64,000 nt of DNA, from assembly GCA_037043455.1 (NCBI GenBank), contig JAWPHD010008282.1:1-64000 (forward strand), given 5' to 3'. The position numbers and the translations under genes were made by a program. Every line of letters starts with the position of its first letter. Position 1 is the stretch's first letter. This DNA comes from Cyrtodaria siliqua (Eukaryota > Mollusca > Bivalvia > Adapedonta > Hiatellidae). Below, piece after piece: positions 50,101 to 62,100 of this stretch. The notes below the pieces were generated by a model. It was given only the letters and a program-made list of their open reading frames with translations, searched no databases and was not told the origin of the DNA.

Positions 50101-53100
50101 GATTATAGGGAAATCCTTCACCTGATGGTAGGCATGTGATGTTTTTCATTCACTCGCTTATGCTCGTTCGTGAAAGAACCACACGCCTATCATCTTGTGA
50201 AGGATTTCCCTGTAATCGATCCCAGCAGTTAAATAATCTCTATTTTTTACATTTCTATGGGTGAAAGATCGGGATTTCTCAATGAAAGAATATTTATAAT
50301 CGCTTAATATTAATAACTCCAAACACAAAAATAACTGTGATGCTGCGTCATAACATCAGTAAAGTGTTGTTGACGTCGAAGTCATCCACCGATAATGTTC
50401 AATAAAACGAGACATTTCGGTTAAAATCATACACAAAGTGATTTAAAATGTAATAAATAAATTATATAACTGCTGGATTCGATTATCCTTCACTTGATGG
50501 TAGGCATGTTTATTTTTTGACACTCGCATCCACTCATTTATGAAAATAACCACATGCCTACCATCTCATGAAGGATTTCCCTATAATCGTCCGAATCCAG
50601 CAATTAAATAATCTCTATATAATTATATGAAACTAAATACTGTGTTTTCCCTTACAGAATCCAACCATCTGAATGCAGAAGAACACGAGATAATTTACAG
50701 AAGGCAGAGTAAGCTCTAAAGTTGTATTTTAAAACAAGTTGTCTCGACCTTCATGGCATCATCAGACTGGATTTTTTAAACAAATCTTAGTAGATACATG
50801 CACCATCCGGGAATATATTAAACATAGGGGAACGTTGTCTATAGATAGTTTTTCTCTAAAACTACTTGATGGATTTTTATGAAATACTCATCTTAAAACT
50901 ACAGATTTCAGACCATTGTTGTCTGGCAAGTCTGAAGAGCATAGTAATTTCATTTTAAGGTCACTATACCTGTGTTGTTAACCAATCAATTTAAACAAGA
51001 TTTAAGACAGCATATTTTTATGCTTTGCGAAATTTTCAGGGGATCATATAGTCGCCGCTTTATCCGTCCTTCTGTCCATCCCACTTTTGTCCGGAGCATA
51101 ACTTCAAACCTACTGATTGGACTATACTGAAACTTCACACAAGGATAGAGGACATTGAGAGGAAGTACAGAGTGCAAGAACTGTAACTCTATCTAGAGTT
51201 ATTGCTCTTTGTAATTTATACTTAGAATTCTTGTCCGGGGCATAACTCAAAAACTACTGACGAAACTGGAATGAAACTTAACAAAATGATCTGTAATTTT
51301 ATTCTTAGAATTTTTTTCTGAAGCATAACTTCAAAACTACTTATTGGGGCAGCAATTAAACTTCACACAATGATATAGGACAATGGAAGGAAGTGCCGAG
51401 TGCAAGAACTGTAACTCTGTCTTCGTTCAAATTAGAGTTATTTCCCTTTTTAATATTATAATTATTATTCTTGTCCGGAGCATAACTCAAAAACCATGGA
51501 CTGAAATGAAACTTCACACAAAGATAAAAGACAGTAAGATGAAGTGCAGATCACAAGAACCATAACTCTTTCTTCATTAAAATTACAATTATTGCCCTTT
51601 GTAATTTTCTACTTACAATTCTTGTCTGGAGTATAACTCAAAACCACTCATGGGACTTAAATGAAACTTCTCGCAATGATAACAGTAAAAGGCAATGAGA
51701 GAAACTGCAGGGACCTACAACCAGTCTTCATTGAAATTAGAGTTATTGTCCTTTGTAATTTATACTTGTAATCCTGTCTAGAGCATAAGAATTGAATTGA
51801 ATATTGTTTAACGGCTCATCAACACAGTATAGGTTATTTAGAGCCGCCCGAGAGAGAGGGGAAGGATACATAGGAATCCGGGAACCTGCCCTACTCTTAT
51901 AATCGAATAGATTCCTATGGTTCTTTAACGTGCTCGGAGGAAAGACCGATACACGGGACCGCCCGGTTGACGTCCCCATCCGACGGACGAGGCTAAGGGA
52001 AAGTGTCTTGCCCAAGAACACACCGACGGAACTCGGTGGCACCATGGAGGATTGAACCCGGGGCCTCCGGTTACAAATCCGCCGCGCTACCGACTGCGCC
52101 ACGCCAGCCCATAAGAGAGCAAGAGCTGTCGGAGAACAACGCAGCTGGACTATTTGAATTTTCAGAGATTTTTTTTTATATAGCTAGTATATACCATCAG
52201 AAAACAAGGCTAAAACAATGTGGGGTGGGGTTGGGGAATAGGGCTTGTATAGAAACTCGGGCCGATATAAAATTATGTGAAATTTTATTATTTTATCTGT
52301 TTTAATCCAAAATTGCTGTCATTTTAAAGAAATTTGTTGTCGAACATAGCTATGTGTAAGAATTGACCAAAGCAACACAGAAAGATGTAAAAAAAAAATA
52401 AATAAAATAAAATAAAAATATTCCAATGTGGGGGTGGGGGTGGGGGTGGGGGTGGGGAGGGGAGCAACATAGCTATGTGTAAGAATTGACCAAAACAACA
52501 CAGATATATGTAAAAAATAAAAGTGTAGGGGTTGGGGGGGGGGAGGGGTGGAGTGGAGGGAGTGGAGGAGGGAGCCCATGCCCCAATATAGGTGAAGTAT
52601 GAATAAGATGCATAATGCTATAAGAAATCCCAAACCAAAATTATAGATATATATGCTTACATGCAAACCTAGATCTGCCTTTATTGCACATTTTATGGGC
52701 CATCACAATTTGGGTTCCATGGGATCCCAGAATTTGCAGAAGACAAAATTACTTACCCAGCCCTTTACAACATACTATAAGGAAACCAATTCCCAAATTT
52801 AGTTCAGCTAGGACAAGAAATGTAAGAGCTATAGACCTGTAAACACAGCTTACACGCAAAAGTTGATGTGAAACAGACACATTTTAAGGGCAATTTGGGT
52901 TCCATGGGAGCCCAGGACTAACCATTTTCAGGAGCAGTGGAGAACAGTTTTTATTACATTTCTATGGATGAAAGATTGGGATTCACATATGAATATTCTA
53001 ACTCCGAACACCAAAATAACCAACTACGACGTTGAGTTATGACGTCAATAACGTATTGGTGACGTTGACGTCATCCGCCGATAACACTAAATAAAGCGAA

Positions 53101-56100
53101 TAATTATGGTTATCTGACATACATAATCTGATTAAAAACGTAATAAATAGATTATTTAACTGTTGTGATCAATTATAGGGAAATCCTTCACCTGATGGTA
53201 GGCATGTGTTGTTTTTCATTCACTCGCTTATGCTCGTTCGTGAAAAAACCACACGCCTATCATCTTGTGAAGGATTTCCCTGTAATCGATCCCAGCAGTT
53301 AAATAATCTCTATTTTTTACATTTCTATGGGTGAAAGATCGGGATTTCTCAGTGAAAGAATATTTATAATCGCTTAATATTAATAACTCCAAACACAAAA
53401 ATAACTGTGATGCTGTGTCATAACATCAGTAAAGTGTTGTTGACGTCGAAGTCATCCACCGATAATGTTCAATAAAACGAGACATTTCGGTTAAAATCAT
53501 ACACAAAGTGATTTAAAATGTAATAAATAAATTATATAACTGCTGGATTCGATTATCCTTCACTTGATGGTAGGCTTGTTTATTTTTTGACACTCGCATC
53601 CACTCATTCATGAAAATAACCACATGCCTACCATCTCATGAAGGATTTCCCTATAATCGTCCGAATCCAGCAATTAAATAATCTCTATATAATTATATGA
53701 AACTAAATACTGTGTTTTCCCTTACAGAATCCAACCATCTGAATGCAGAAGAACACGAGATAATTTACAGAAGGCAGAGTAAGCTCTAAAGTTGTATTTT
53801 AAAACAAGTTGTCTCGACCTTCATGGCATCATCAGACTGGATTTTTTAAACAAATCTTAGTAGATACATGCACCATCCGGGAATATATTAAACATAGGGG
53901 AACGTTGTCTATAGATAGTTTTTCTCTGAAACTACTTGATGGATTTTTATGAAATACTCATCTTAAAACTACAGATTTCAGACCATTGTTGTCTGGCAAG
54001 TCTGAAGAGCATAGTAATTTCATTTTAAGGTCACTATACCTGTGTTGTTAACCAATCAATTTAAACAAGATTTAAGACAGCATATTTTTATGCTTTGCGA
54101 AATTTTCAGGGGATCATATAGTCGCCGCTTTATCCGTCCTTCTGTCCATCCAACTTTTGTCCGGAGCATAACTTCAAACCTACTGATTGGACTATACTGA
54201 AACTTCACACAAGGATAGAGGACATTGAGAGGAAGTACAGAGTGCAAGAACTGTAACTCTATCTAGAGTTATTGCTCTTTGTAATTTATACTTAGAATTC
54301 TTGTCCGGGGCATAACTCAAAAACTACTGACGAAACTGGAATGAAACTTAACAAAATGATCTGTAATTTTATTCTTAGAATTTTTTTCTGAAGCATAACT
54401 TCAAAACTACTTATTGGGGCAGCAATTAAACTTCACACAATGATATAGGACAATGGAAGGAAGTGCCGAGTGCAAGAACTGTAACTCTGTCTTCGTTCAA
54501 ATTAGAGTTATTTCCCTTTTTAATATTATAATTATAATTCTTGTCCGGAGCATAACTCAAAAACCATGGGACTGAAATGAAACTTCACACAAAGATAAAG
54601 ACAGTAAGATGAAGTGCAGATCACAAGAACCATAACTCTTTCTTCATTAAAATTACAATTATTGCCCTTTGTAATTTTCTACTTACAATTCTTGTCTGGA
54701 GTATAACTCAAAACCACTCATGGGACTTAAATGAAACTTCTCGCAATGATAACAGTAAAAGGCAATGAGAGAAACTGCAGGGACCTACAACCAGTCTTCA
54801 TTGAAATTAGAGTTATTGTCCTTTGTAATTTATACTTGTAATCCTGTCTAGAGCATAAGAATTGAATTGAATATTGTTTAACGGCTCATCAACACAGTAT
54901 AGGTTATTTAGAGCCGCCCGAGAGAGAGGGGAAGGATACATAGGAATCCGGGAACCTGCCCTACTCTTATTATCGAATAGATTCCTATGGTTCTTTAACG
55001 TGCTCGGAGGAAATGCCGATACACGGGACCGCCCGGTTGACGTCCCCATCCGACGGACGAGGCTAAGGGAAAGTGTCTTGCCCAAGAACACACCGACGGA
55101 ACTCGGTGGCACCACGGAGGATTGAACCCTGGGCCTCCGGTTACAAATCCGCCGCGCTACCGACTGCGCCACGCCAGCCCATAAGAGAGCAAGAGCTGTT
55201 GGAGAACAACGCAGCTGGACTATTTGAATTTTCAGAGATTTTTTTTTATATAGCTAGTATATACCATCAGAAAACAAGGCTAAAACAATGTGTGGTGGGG
55301 TTGGGGAATAGGGCTTGTATAGAAACTCGGGCCGATATAAAATTATGTGAAATTTTATTATTTTTATCTGTTTTAATCCAAAATTGCTGTCATTTTAAAG
55401 AAATTTGTTGTCGAACATAGCTATGTGTAAGAAAGACCAAAGCAACACAGAAATATGTAAAAAATAAAATAAAATTAAATAAAAATATTCCAATGTTGGG
55501 GTGGGGGTGGGGGTGGGGAGGGGAGCAACATAGCTATGTGTAAGAATTGACCAAAACAACACAGAAATATGTAAAAATAAATAAATATATATATGAATTT
55601 CGTGTGGGTGGAGAGAGGAAGCGACATATATATTATATGTAAGAAGCTATGTGTAAGAAATGACTAAAACAACACAGATATATGTAAACAATTAAAGTGT
55701 AGGGGTTGGGTGGGGGGAGGGGGGGTGGGGGGGGGGGTGGAGTGGAGGAGGGAGCCCATGCCCCAATATAGGTGAAGTATGAATAAGATGCATAATGCTA
55801 TAAGAAATCCCAAACCAAAATTATAGATATATATGCTTACATGCAAACCTAGATCTGCCTTTATTGCACATTTTATGGGCCATCACAATTTGGGTTCCAT
55901 GGGAGCCCAGAATTTGCAGGAGACAAAATTACTTACCCAGCCCTTTACAACATACTATAAGGAAACCAATTCCCAAATTTAGTTCAGCTAGGACAAGAAA
56001 TGTAAGAGCTATAGACCTGTAAACACAGCTTACACGCAAAAGTTGATGTGAAACAGACACATTTTAAGGGCAATTTGGGTTCCATGGGAGCCCAGGGGTT

Positions 56101-59100
56101 ACAGGAACCAAAATTACTTAAGCAGCCCTTAAGATAATGCTATAAGGAAACTAATGGCCAAATTTGGTTGTGCTAGGGTAAGAAATGTAAGGGATATAGA
56201 CTTGTAAACACATCTTTCACGCAACATTTTATGTGAAATGGGACACATTTTATGGGCTATCATAATTTGGGTTCCATGGGAGCCCATGGGTTAAAGGAAC
56301 CAAAATTGCTTATGCAGTCCTTAAGATAATGCTATAAGGAAGCTCATGGCAAAATTTGGTTGTGCTAGGATTAGAAATGTAAGAGATATAGACTTGTAAA
56401 CACAGCTTACACGCAAACCTTGATGTGGGACGCCGACGCTGGGGTGATTACATAAGCTCTCTTATACTTCGAATAGTCGAGCTGAAAACTACTAATGGAA
56501 CTGCAGATTGAATACTGCTGGGTGATACAAGGCCATGAGTTAAACTGAGGATACATTTCTGGGAGCATCCATCGGTTCTACAGATTTTCTTGTCAATCGT
56601 TGATCATTGCATTTTTAACAGACTTTGTCAAAATTACATGAGCATTTGTTATCATTGATTTAGATGCCATGGCGAGATTCCGGCAGATGGATTTTAATGC
56701 TTATAACAGAGAAGAACTGGAGTTGAATATAAAGACAGGTGAGGAACCCATTGTTCTGAGCTCTGTTGGCGAAGATTAACAGGTCAGCCACACATGAACT
56801 TTTCTACATGCTACTCCAAAACCACTGAAAGAGTATTAAATCATTTTAGAATTATTTTATTTTTATAATTTTGTGATTCTTGGGTTTCAAGAAACTCATT
56901 ACTCAATGATAGATTCAAACAGTCTTAATCTGTTTCTCACAGCAATTAAAAGGCTCATTCAGTTCTGAGAACACACGGAGTTGTATCATAATAGCATGCC
57001 GTGATGTCATAATAGCATGATGTGATGTCATAATACCAGGGTGTGATGTCCCAATATCAGAAAGTGATGACATGATAGAAGCAACCAAACGAAAATATTA
57101 ATGAAGCATTCTGATTAGTTCAGTGATAAAAATTGGACCAATGAAAACTGTTAATTTAAAGTTCAATACATTCTCAGAACACACTGAAGTTTTTCTAGAC
57201 ATTGAGTAATGAGGTTCTTGAAACCCAGAAACACAAAATTCTAATAATAAAATAATTCTAAAGATTAAAATGATTTAATAGACTGTTCTGAATGGATTTT
57301 CATGAAATTTAAACGGCAGTCATTGTCTTGTTGGTGTAACCAGACAAGGAAAAATCTGTAGACCCAGTGCAAAATTGAACTCGGGACCCCTTGCAGGTAA
57401 AGCTAACATTTTACCTTTTCCCTGCAAAAGCTAGCTGACCAGAAAGTAAAAAAGCACTTATAACAGTCTATTAAATCATTTTATTATTATTTCATTTTAG
57501 AATTTTGTGATTCTTGGTTTCAAGAAACTCATTACTCATTGAGTGATACAAACAGTCTTAAATCTGTTTCTCACAGCAATTAAAATGCTCATTCAGTTCT
57601 GAGAACACACTGAGTTGTATCATAATAGTATGACATGATGTCATAATAGCATGACGTGATGTCATAATACCAGGATATGATGTCATAATACCAGAAAGTG
57701 ATGTCATGATAGAAGCAACCAAATGAAATTATGAGTGAAGCATTCTGATTGGTTCAGTGATAAAACTGGACAAATGAAACCAGTTCATTTAAAGTTCATT
57801 ACATTCTCACAATAGACTGAGGTGTAACTGGACATTGAGTAATGAGGTTTTTGAAACCCAGAAACACAACATTCTAATAATAAAATAATTCTAAAATGAT
57901 TTAATAGACTGTTTTATACGTATCTGTTTACATACACCCCCTACTGAGTTCTACTACATAAAATAAAATAAATTGTACCTCCTTCAAAATCTAATGTATC
58001 TAATGTATATAAATACAAAAATAGTGTTTGTTATCTTGATTCAAGAACCTCAATAGCCTGATGTTTTCTGAATAGATAATCAAAATATGTTATGTATTTA
58101 ATATATGTTACAGATGAGGATAAACTCGATGACGTGGAAGACGAGGACTTCTCTCTGAGGGATTATCAGACGGAACTGTCCAAGGAGGGAGTGGAGGGGG
58201 AGAATGTGATTATCATGGCGCCAACAAATTCTGGCAAAACAAGGGTCGCTTTTAAAATAATGCAGGTTTGACTTTTATTTTTATATCCATTTGAAATGAA
58301 GCATTGAATTTATAATCTCTTTTTTTTTTACAAGGACATTGGTACTCGTTGAAATGACAGTTTAATGCAAGTTTTTAACCATAGTAAAAATATGTTTATT
58401 ACAGGCGACATCTCCAATAAACACAGTCAATTTCTAGGTTTTATGGTATATTTAATTTTCTATTAAATAATTTGTACAGTCAACTATGGTACATAGAGTA
58501 AGAACAGTAATGTCTACTATAATTTGAACAGTGCCTAATTATTACGTAGTCCCGCCTTAATTCCATTAAGTGGTAGGAAATCTTATATAAGCAGGATTTT
58601 ATAACTGATATTTCGACAATAAAAGGCATTTAAAAACAGGAATTATTGAAAAAATGTGATAATTGTTGAAAATTACCTATTAAATTTTGATTTTTGCAAT
58701 ATGCAAACTTGTTAAAGGGACACTGTCCGTAAGTAAGCAGATATTGAGCATAACCAAATAACTGGCTGACTTTAATTCAGTGAAATGTATACATGAAAAC
58801 ATGAGGATAGACCCTAAGAAGTATGTAGGAATACATTCGTGAGTTTGAAAAAAAAAAGTTTTAATTATTATATGTAAATAAAGTGGGACCCACAATATTT
58901 ACCTTTTCCGCGATCACGTGACTTCCATTAGCGCATTATGTTATCACCACAGTATGTATTGCGAAATATGTATAGCCCGCTTAGCTCAGTTGGAAGCGTT
59001 GCCGATCACTTTACGCTCACGCACACTATTATTACAGTGAGTGTAATTTTAGTTTGGGCTGCGAGTTCAAACGCACAAAGCGGATTTACTTTTTTTTGTA

Positions 59101-62100
59101 CCGCGATTGAATTCCGTTAAACAATCTTGCTTTTAATTAATAAATATTCAATAATGTTTAGTGTGTAATGTTTGCGAACAGAATTAGTGTGTGTTTTATA
59201 AGCTAAAAGTTACGGACAGTGTCCCTTTAAGACGAAATTAAGGTTTTATTTCATACCCCAGCCAAACCTGTTTTTGCTTCTTGGAGAAGACCCGTTTTTG
59301 CTTCTTGGAGAAGGGGTTGAATGGGGTATGAAAGTTAATACTCGGACCACGTAATGAAAAAACATTTCCCTGCCTTATTAGTGATACAAAATGCATACTT
59401 TTGATTGCTTTTTGTTATTATTACCTATAATTCATCCAAATGATGTATTGGGAACATTTATTATTGTTTGTTTGAGATATTTAATTATAATTGACATAGA
59501 CAGTAAAGCGAAAGTAGAAATGGGGTAAATCTATATGTGACGTGTCGGCATAGAACTCGACGTCATTCAACAGATTGACTTTTTCTTACATGATACATGA
59601 CCCCCTGTTTTTATTGCATTTTTATATTGGCGGATGCTCGATCGTTTGATTGATATGTGTTTTAAAATTTTCTACCCAGAAAAATGCGCTTTTTTAGCTC
59701 TACTGGCCAAGGGCCAGCAGAGCTTATGGGATGGTGTGTTGTCCGTCGTCCGTCCGTCGTCCGTCCGTCGTCCGTTAACTTTTCTTCAAACGACTTCTCC
59801 TCAGTAACCGCTTGGCTAATTTTGACCAGACTTCACATGGATGATCCTTTGATGAATGCTTTTTAGATTTGTTAAAATTAGGTCAGCGCTACATTCAAGA
59901 TGGCTGCCATTACCATATATGGTCGTAACCTTAAAAAATCTTCTTCTCCAGAACCGCTGGACTGATTTCAACAGTTTTTCTTTTAAAATGATCGCTAACG
60001 CCTAGACTATCAAGTTTGTTCGAATAAAGTTCCCGGGGTCAAAAATGGTCGTGCCCCGGGGGTCCAAAGTTTGTATATTGAGGTTTTGCATGTTTTTCAT
60101 ATAGACAAATAGGAAAAAACTTTAAAAAATCTTCTTCTCTGAAACCACAAGGCACAGAGCTCTCATGTATTACATGTAGCATCAGCTTTTGGTCCTCTAC
60201 TAAGTTTGTTCAAATGGTGACCCTGGGGTCAAATTTGTCCCCGCCCCGGGGGTCACAATTTTACATTGACTTATATAGGATTTTTTTTAAAAAAATCTTC
60301 TTCTCGGAAACTACAACAGCCAGAGGTTTGATGTTTTGCATTTACTAAAAGCTTATGGTCCTTTACCAAGTTTGATCAAATGGTGACCCTCAGGTCACAT
60401 TTGGCCCCGCCCCAAGGGTCACATGTTTTACATAGACATGTATAGGGAAAATATTAAAAAATCTTCTTCTCTGAAACTGCAAGAGCCAGAGGTTTGATAT
60501 TTTACATTTATTATAAGCTTATGGTCCTTTACCAAGTTTGTTCAAATGGTGACCCTGGGGTCACATTTGGCCCTGCCCCAAGGGTCACATGTTTTACATA
60601 GACATGTATAGGGAAAAACTTAAAAAATCTTCTTCTCTGAAAACTGCAAGAGCTAGAGGTTTAATACTTTGCTGTTCAGGGCTCTGGAAATATTTTGAAA
60701 ATCCACTTGCCCTGTTCAAAATCCACTTGCCCTGTTCAAAATCCACTTGCCCTGTCCAAAATGACACTTGCCCCAAATTCAAAAGTCACTTGTCCCAAAA
60801 TCAAGCCTTTGTCAACGTACCAAACTTTTCTAGACGCTGCGCGCCACAGAAGTATCCATGGTGGGTAGTAGATTACGTTTAGGGCTGGATTTCACTGGAG
60901 AATCACGAGAAATAGATCCATTTTCAGATTGGCTGGGTGAACACAAATCAACACCATCACTACTATCCTTAAATCCAAGTTCACTGTCAGACTGACCACC
61001 AGAATCACACAAATCAACATTTCTAAGATCACCAGGTGTATTTTCCTCAGTAATTTTAGACACATGTTTAGGTTTGGTCCTTACAAGGAACGTAATAGAG
61101 ACATGGTTAATTTGTAACTTTTTTTGTAAGATTGTTGAAATAATGAAGGATCATTTATTAAATACTGCATCATGTAATTACCCACAGGAATCGGACATAT
61201 TGTAAATGCATCTAATAAACCACATTGACTATCCACTACTAGTATATTAAAATATATTTTTATATACATGCGGGGCCGGACCTACATATGGGGATACTGT
61301 ACTATGTTTACAATACGTCCGATTCCTATGAATTACCATATAAACTCATGAATATCAAAAGAAACAATGACCCCTTTCACACATTTCCAAACCGCCTTTG
61401 ATTACATCATCAATTTTACATCAACATTCGTGAATGTGTTTCAAAAGTTTCCCTTTATAGTAACTGCAAACCAAACATCTGCCTACTCAGCTTTAATCGT
61501 CAACGCCAGGCCACAAATAAAGTGATAATCGTGTTACCAAATGTGCCAAACAAAATACAAACTCGCAAACAAAGTTTGTTTAATAATATGTGTCAAAATA
61601 ACTTCAATAAAGCAACCCGCTGCATTCACATACCTTCCTTAATTAGTGCCAGTAATTAATTTCTACTTTATTTGTGTATAGTACAGTACTTGCCGTACTC
61701 GTTTATAAATTGCTGTTTGTTTACAATTTTCCAATGACCCGCGTTTCAACTTTTACACAGCTATAAGTACTTGGCGGACTGATCAGTGTGTATTCATTAC
61801 CTTTTCCGATAACATTCAGCGTCAATACACAATATGCGTTGCATAAAATCTTGGTGCGGTTATACTCTTCAAACATAATTCGAAAGTTCGGCTAAACATA
61901 TGATTTATGTTGCGCGTAAAATAATGCATAACAGAAGTCTACAAACTTTACAATGGTTACGTTTTATCGATTATAATTGGATTAATTTGATTATAATTGG
62001 ATTAATTTTTGGGATGGTCTTATCATGTTAGTAGAGGTCACACTTTAGTATAAATAGGGAGATGAATATAATTAATGCTATCGGCGCATGGACATTTTTG

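Larger units (their letters stand above)
49844..52913 (+). repeat. 3.07-kb tandem duplication, copy 1
   Basis: AGGACTAACCATTTTCAGGA at 49844 recurs at 52914, and the copies differ at few positions (for example GACGTTTACG against GACGTTGACG). It contains two hairpin elements, RLR exon 6, a tandem-core element, a SINE and a G-rich tract. Confidence 0.95.
52914..56093 (+). repeat. 3.07-kb tandem duplication, copy 2
   Basis: The offset is 3070 bp through most of the copy and 3180 bp near the end, because the G-rich region (55430-55745) is about 110 bp longer. The right junction lies in the CCATGGGAGCCCAGG subunit of a tandem-core element, a likely site of unequal exchange. Confidence 0.95.

Noticed and set aside
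51743..52102. Minus-strand frame of 119 codons, also at 54813-55172
   Set aside because: It lies over the tRNA-derived SINE; it is a SINE transcript frame, not a gene.
52319..52666. Pro/Thr-rich minus-strand frame
   Set aside because: Created by the G-rich simple repeat; length differs between the duplication copies.
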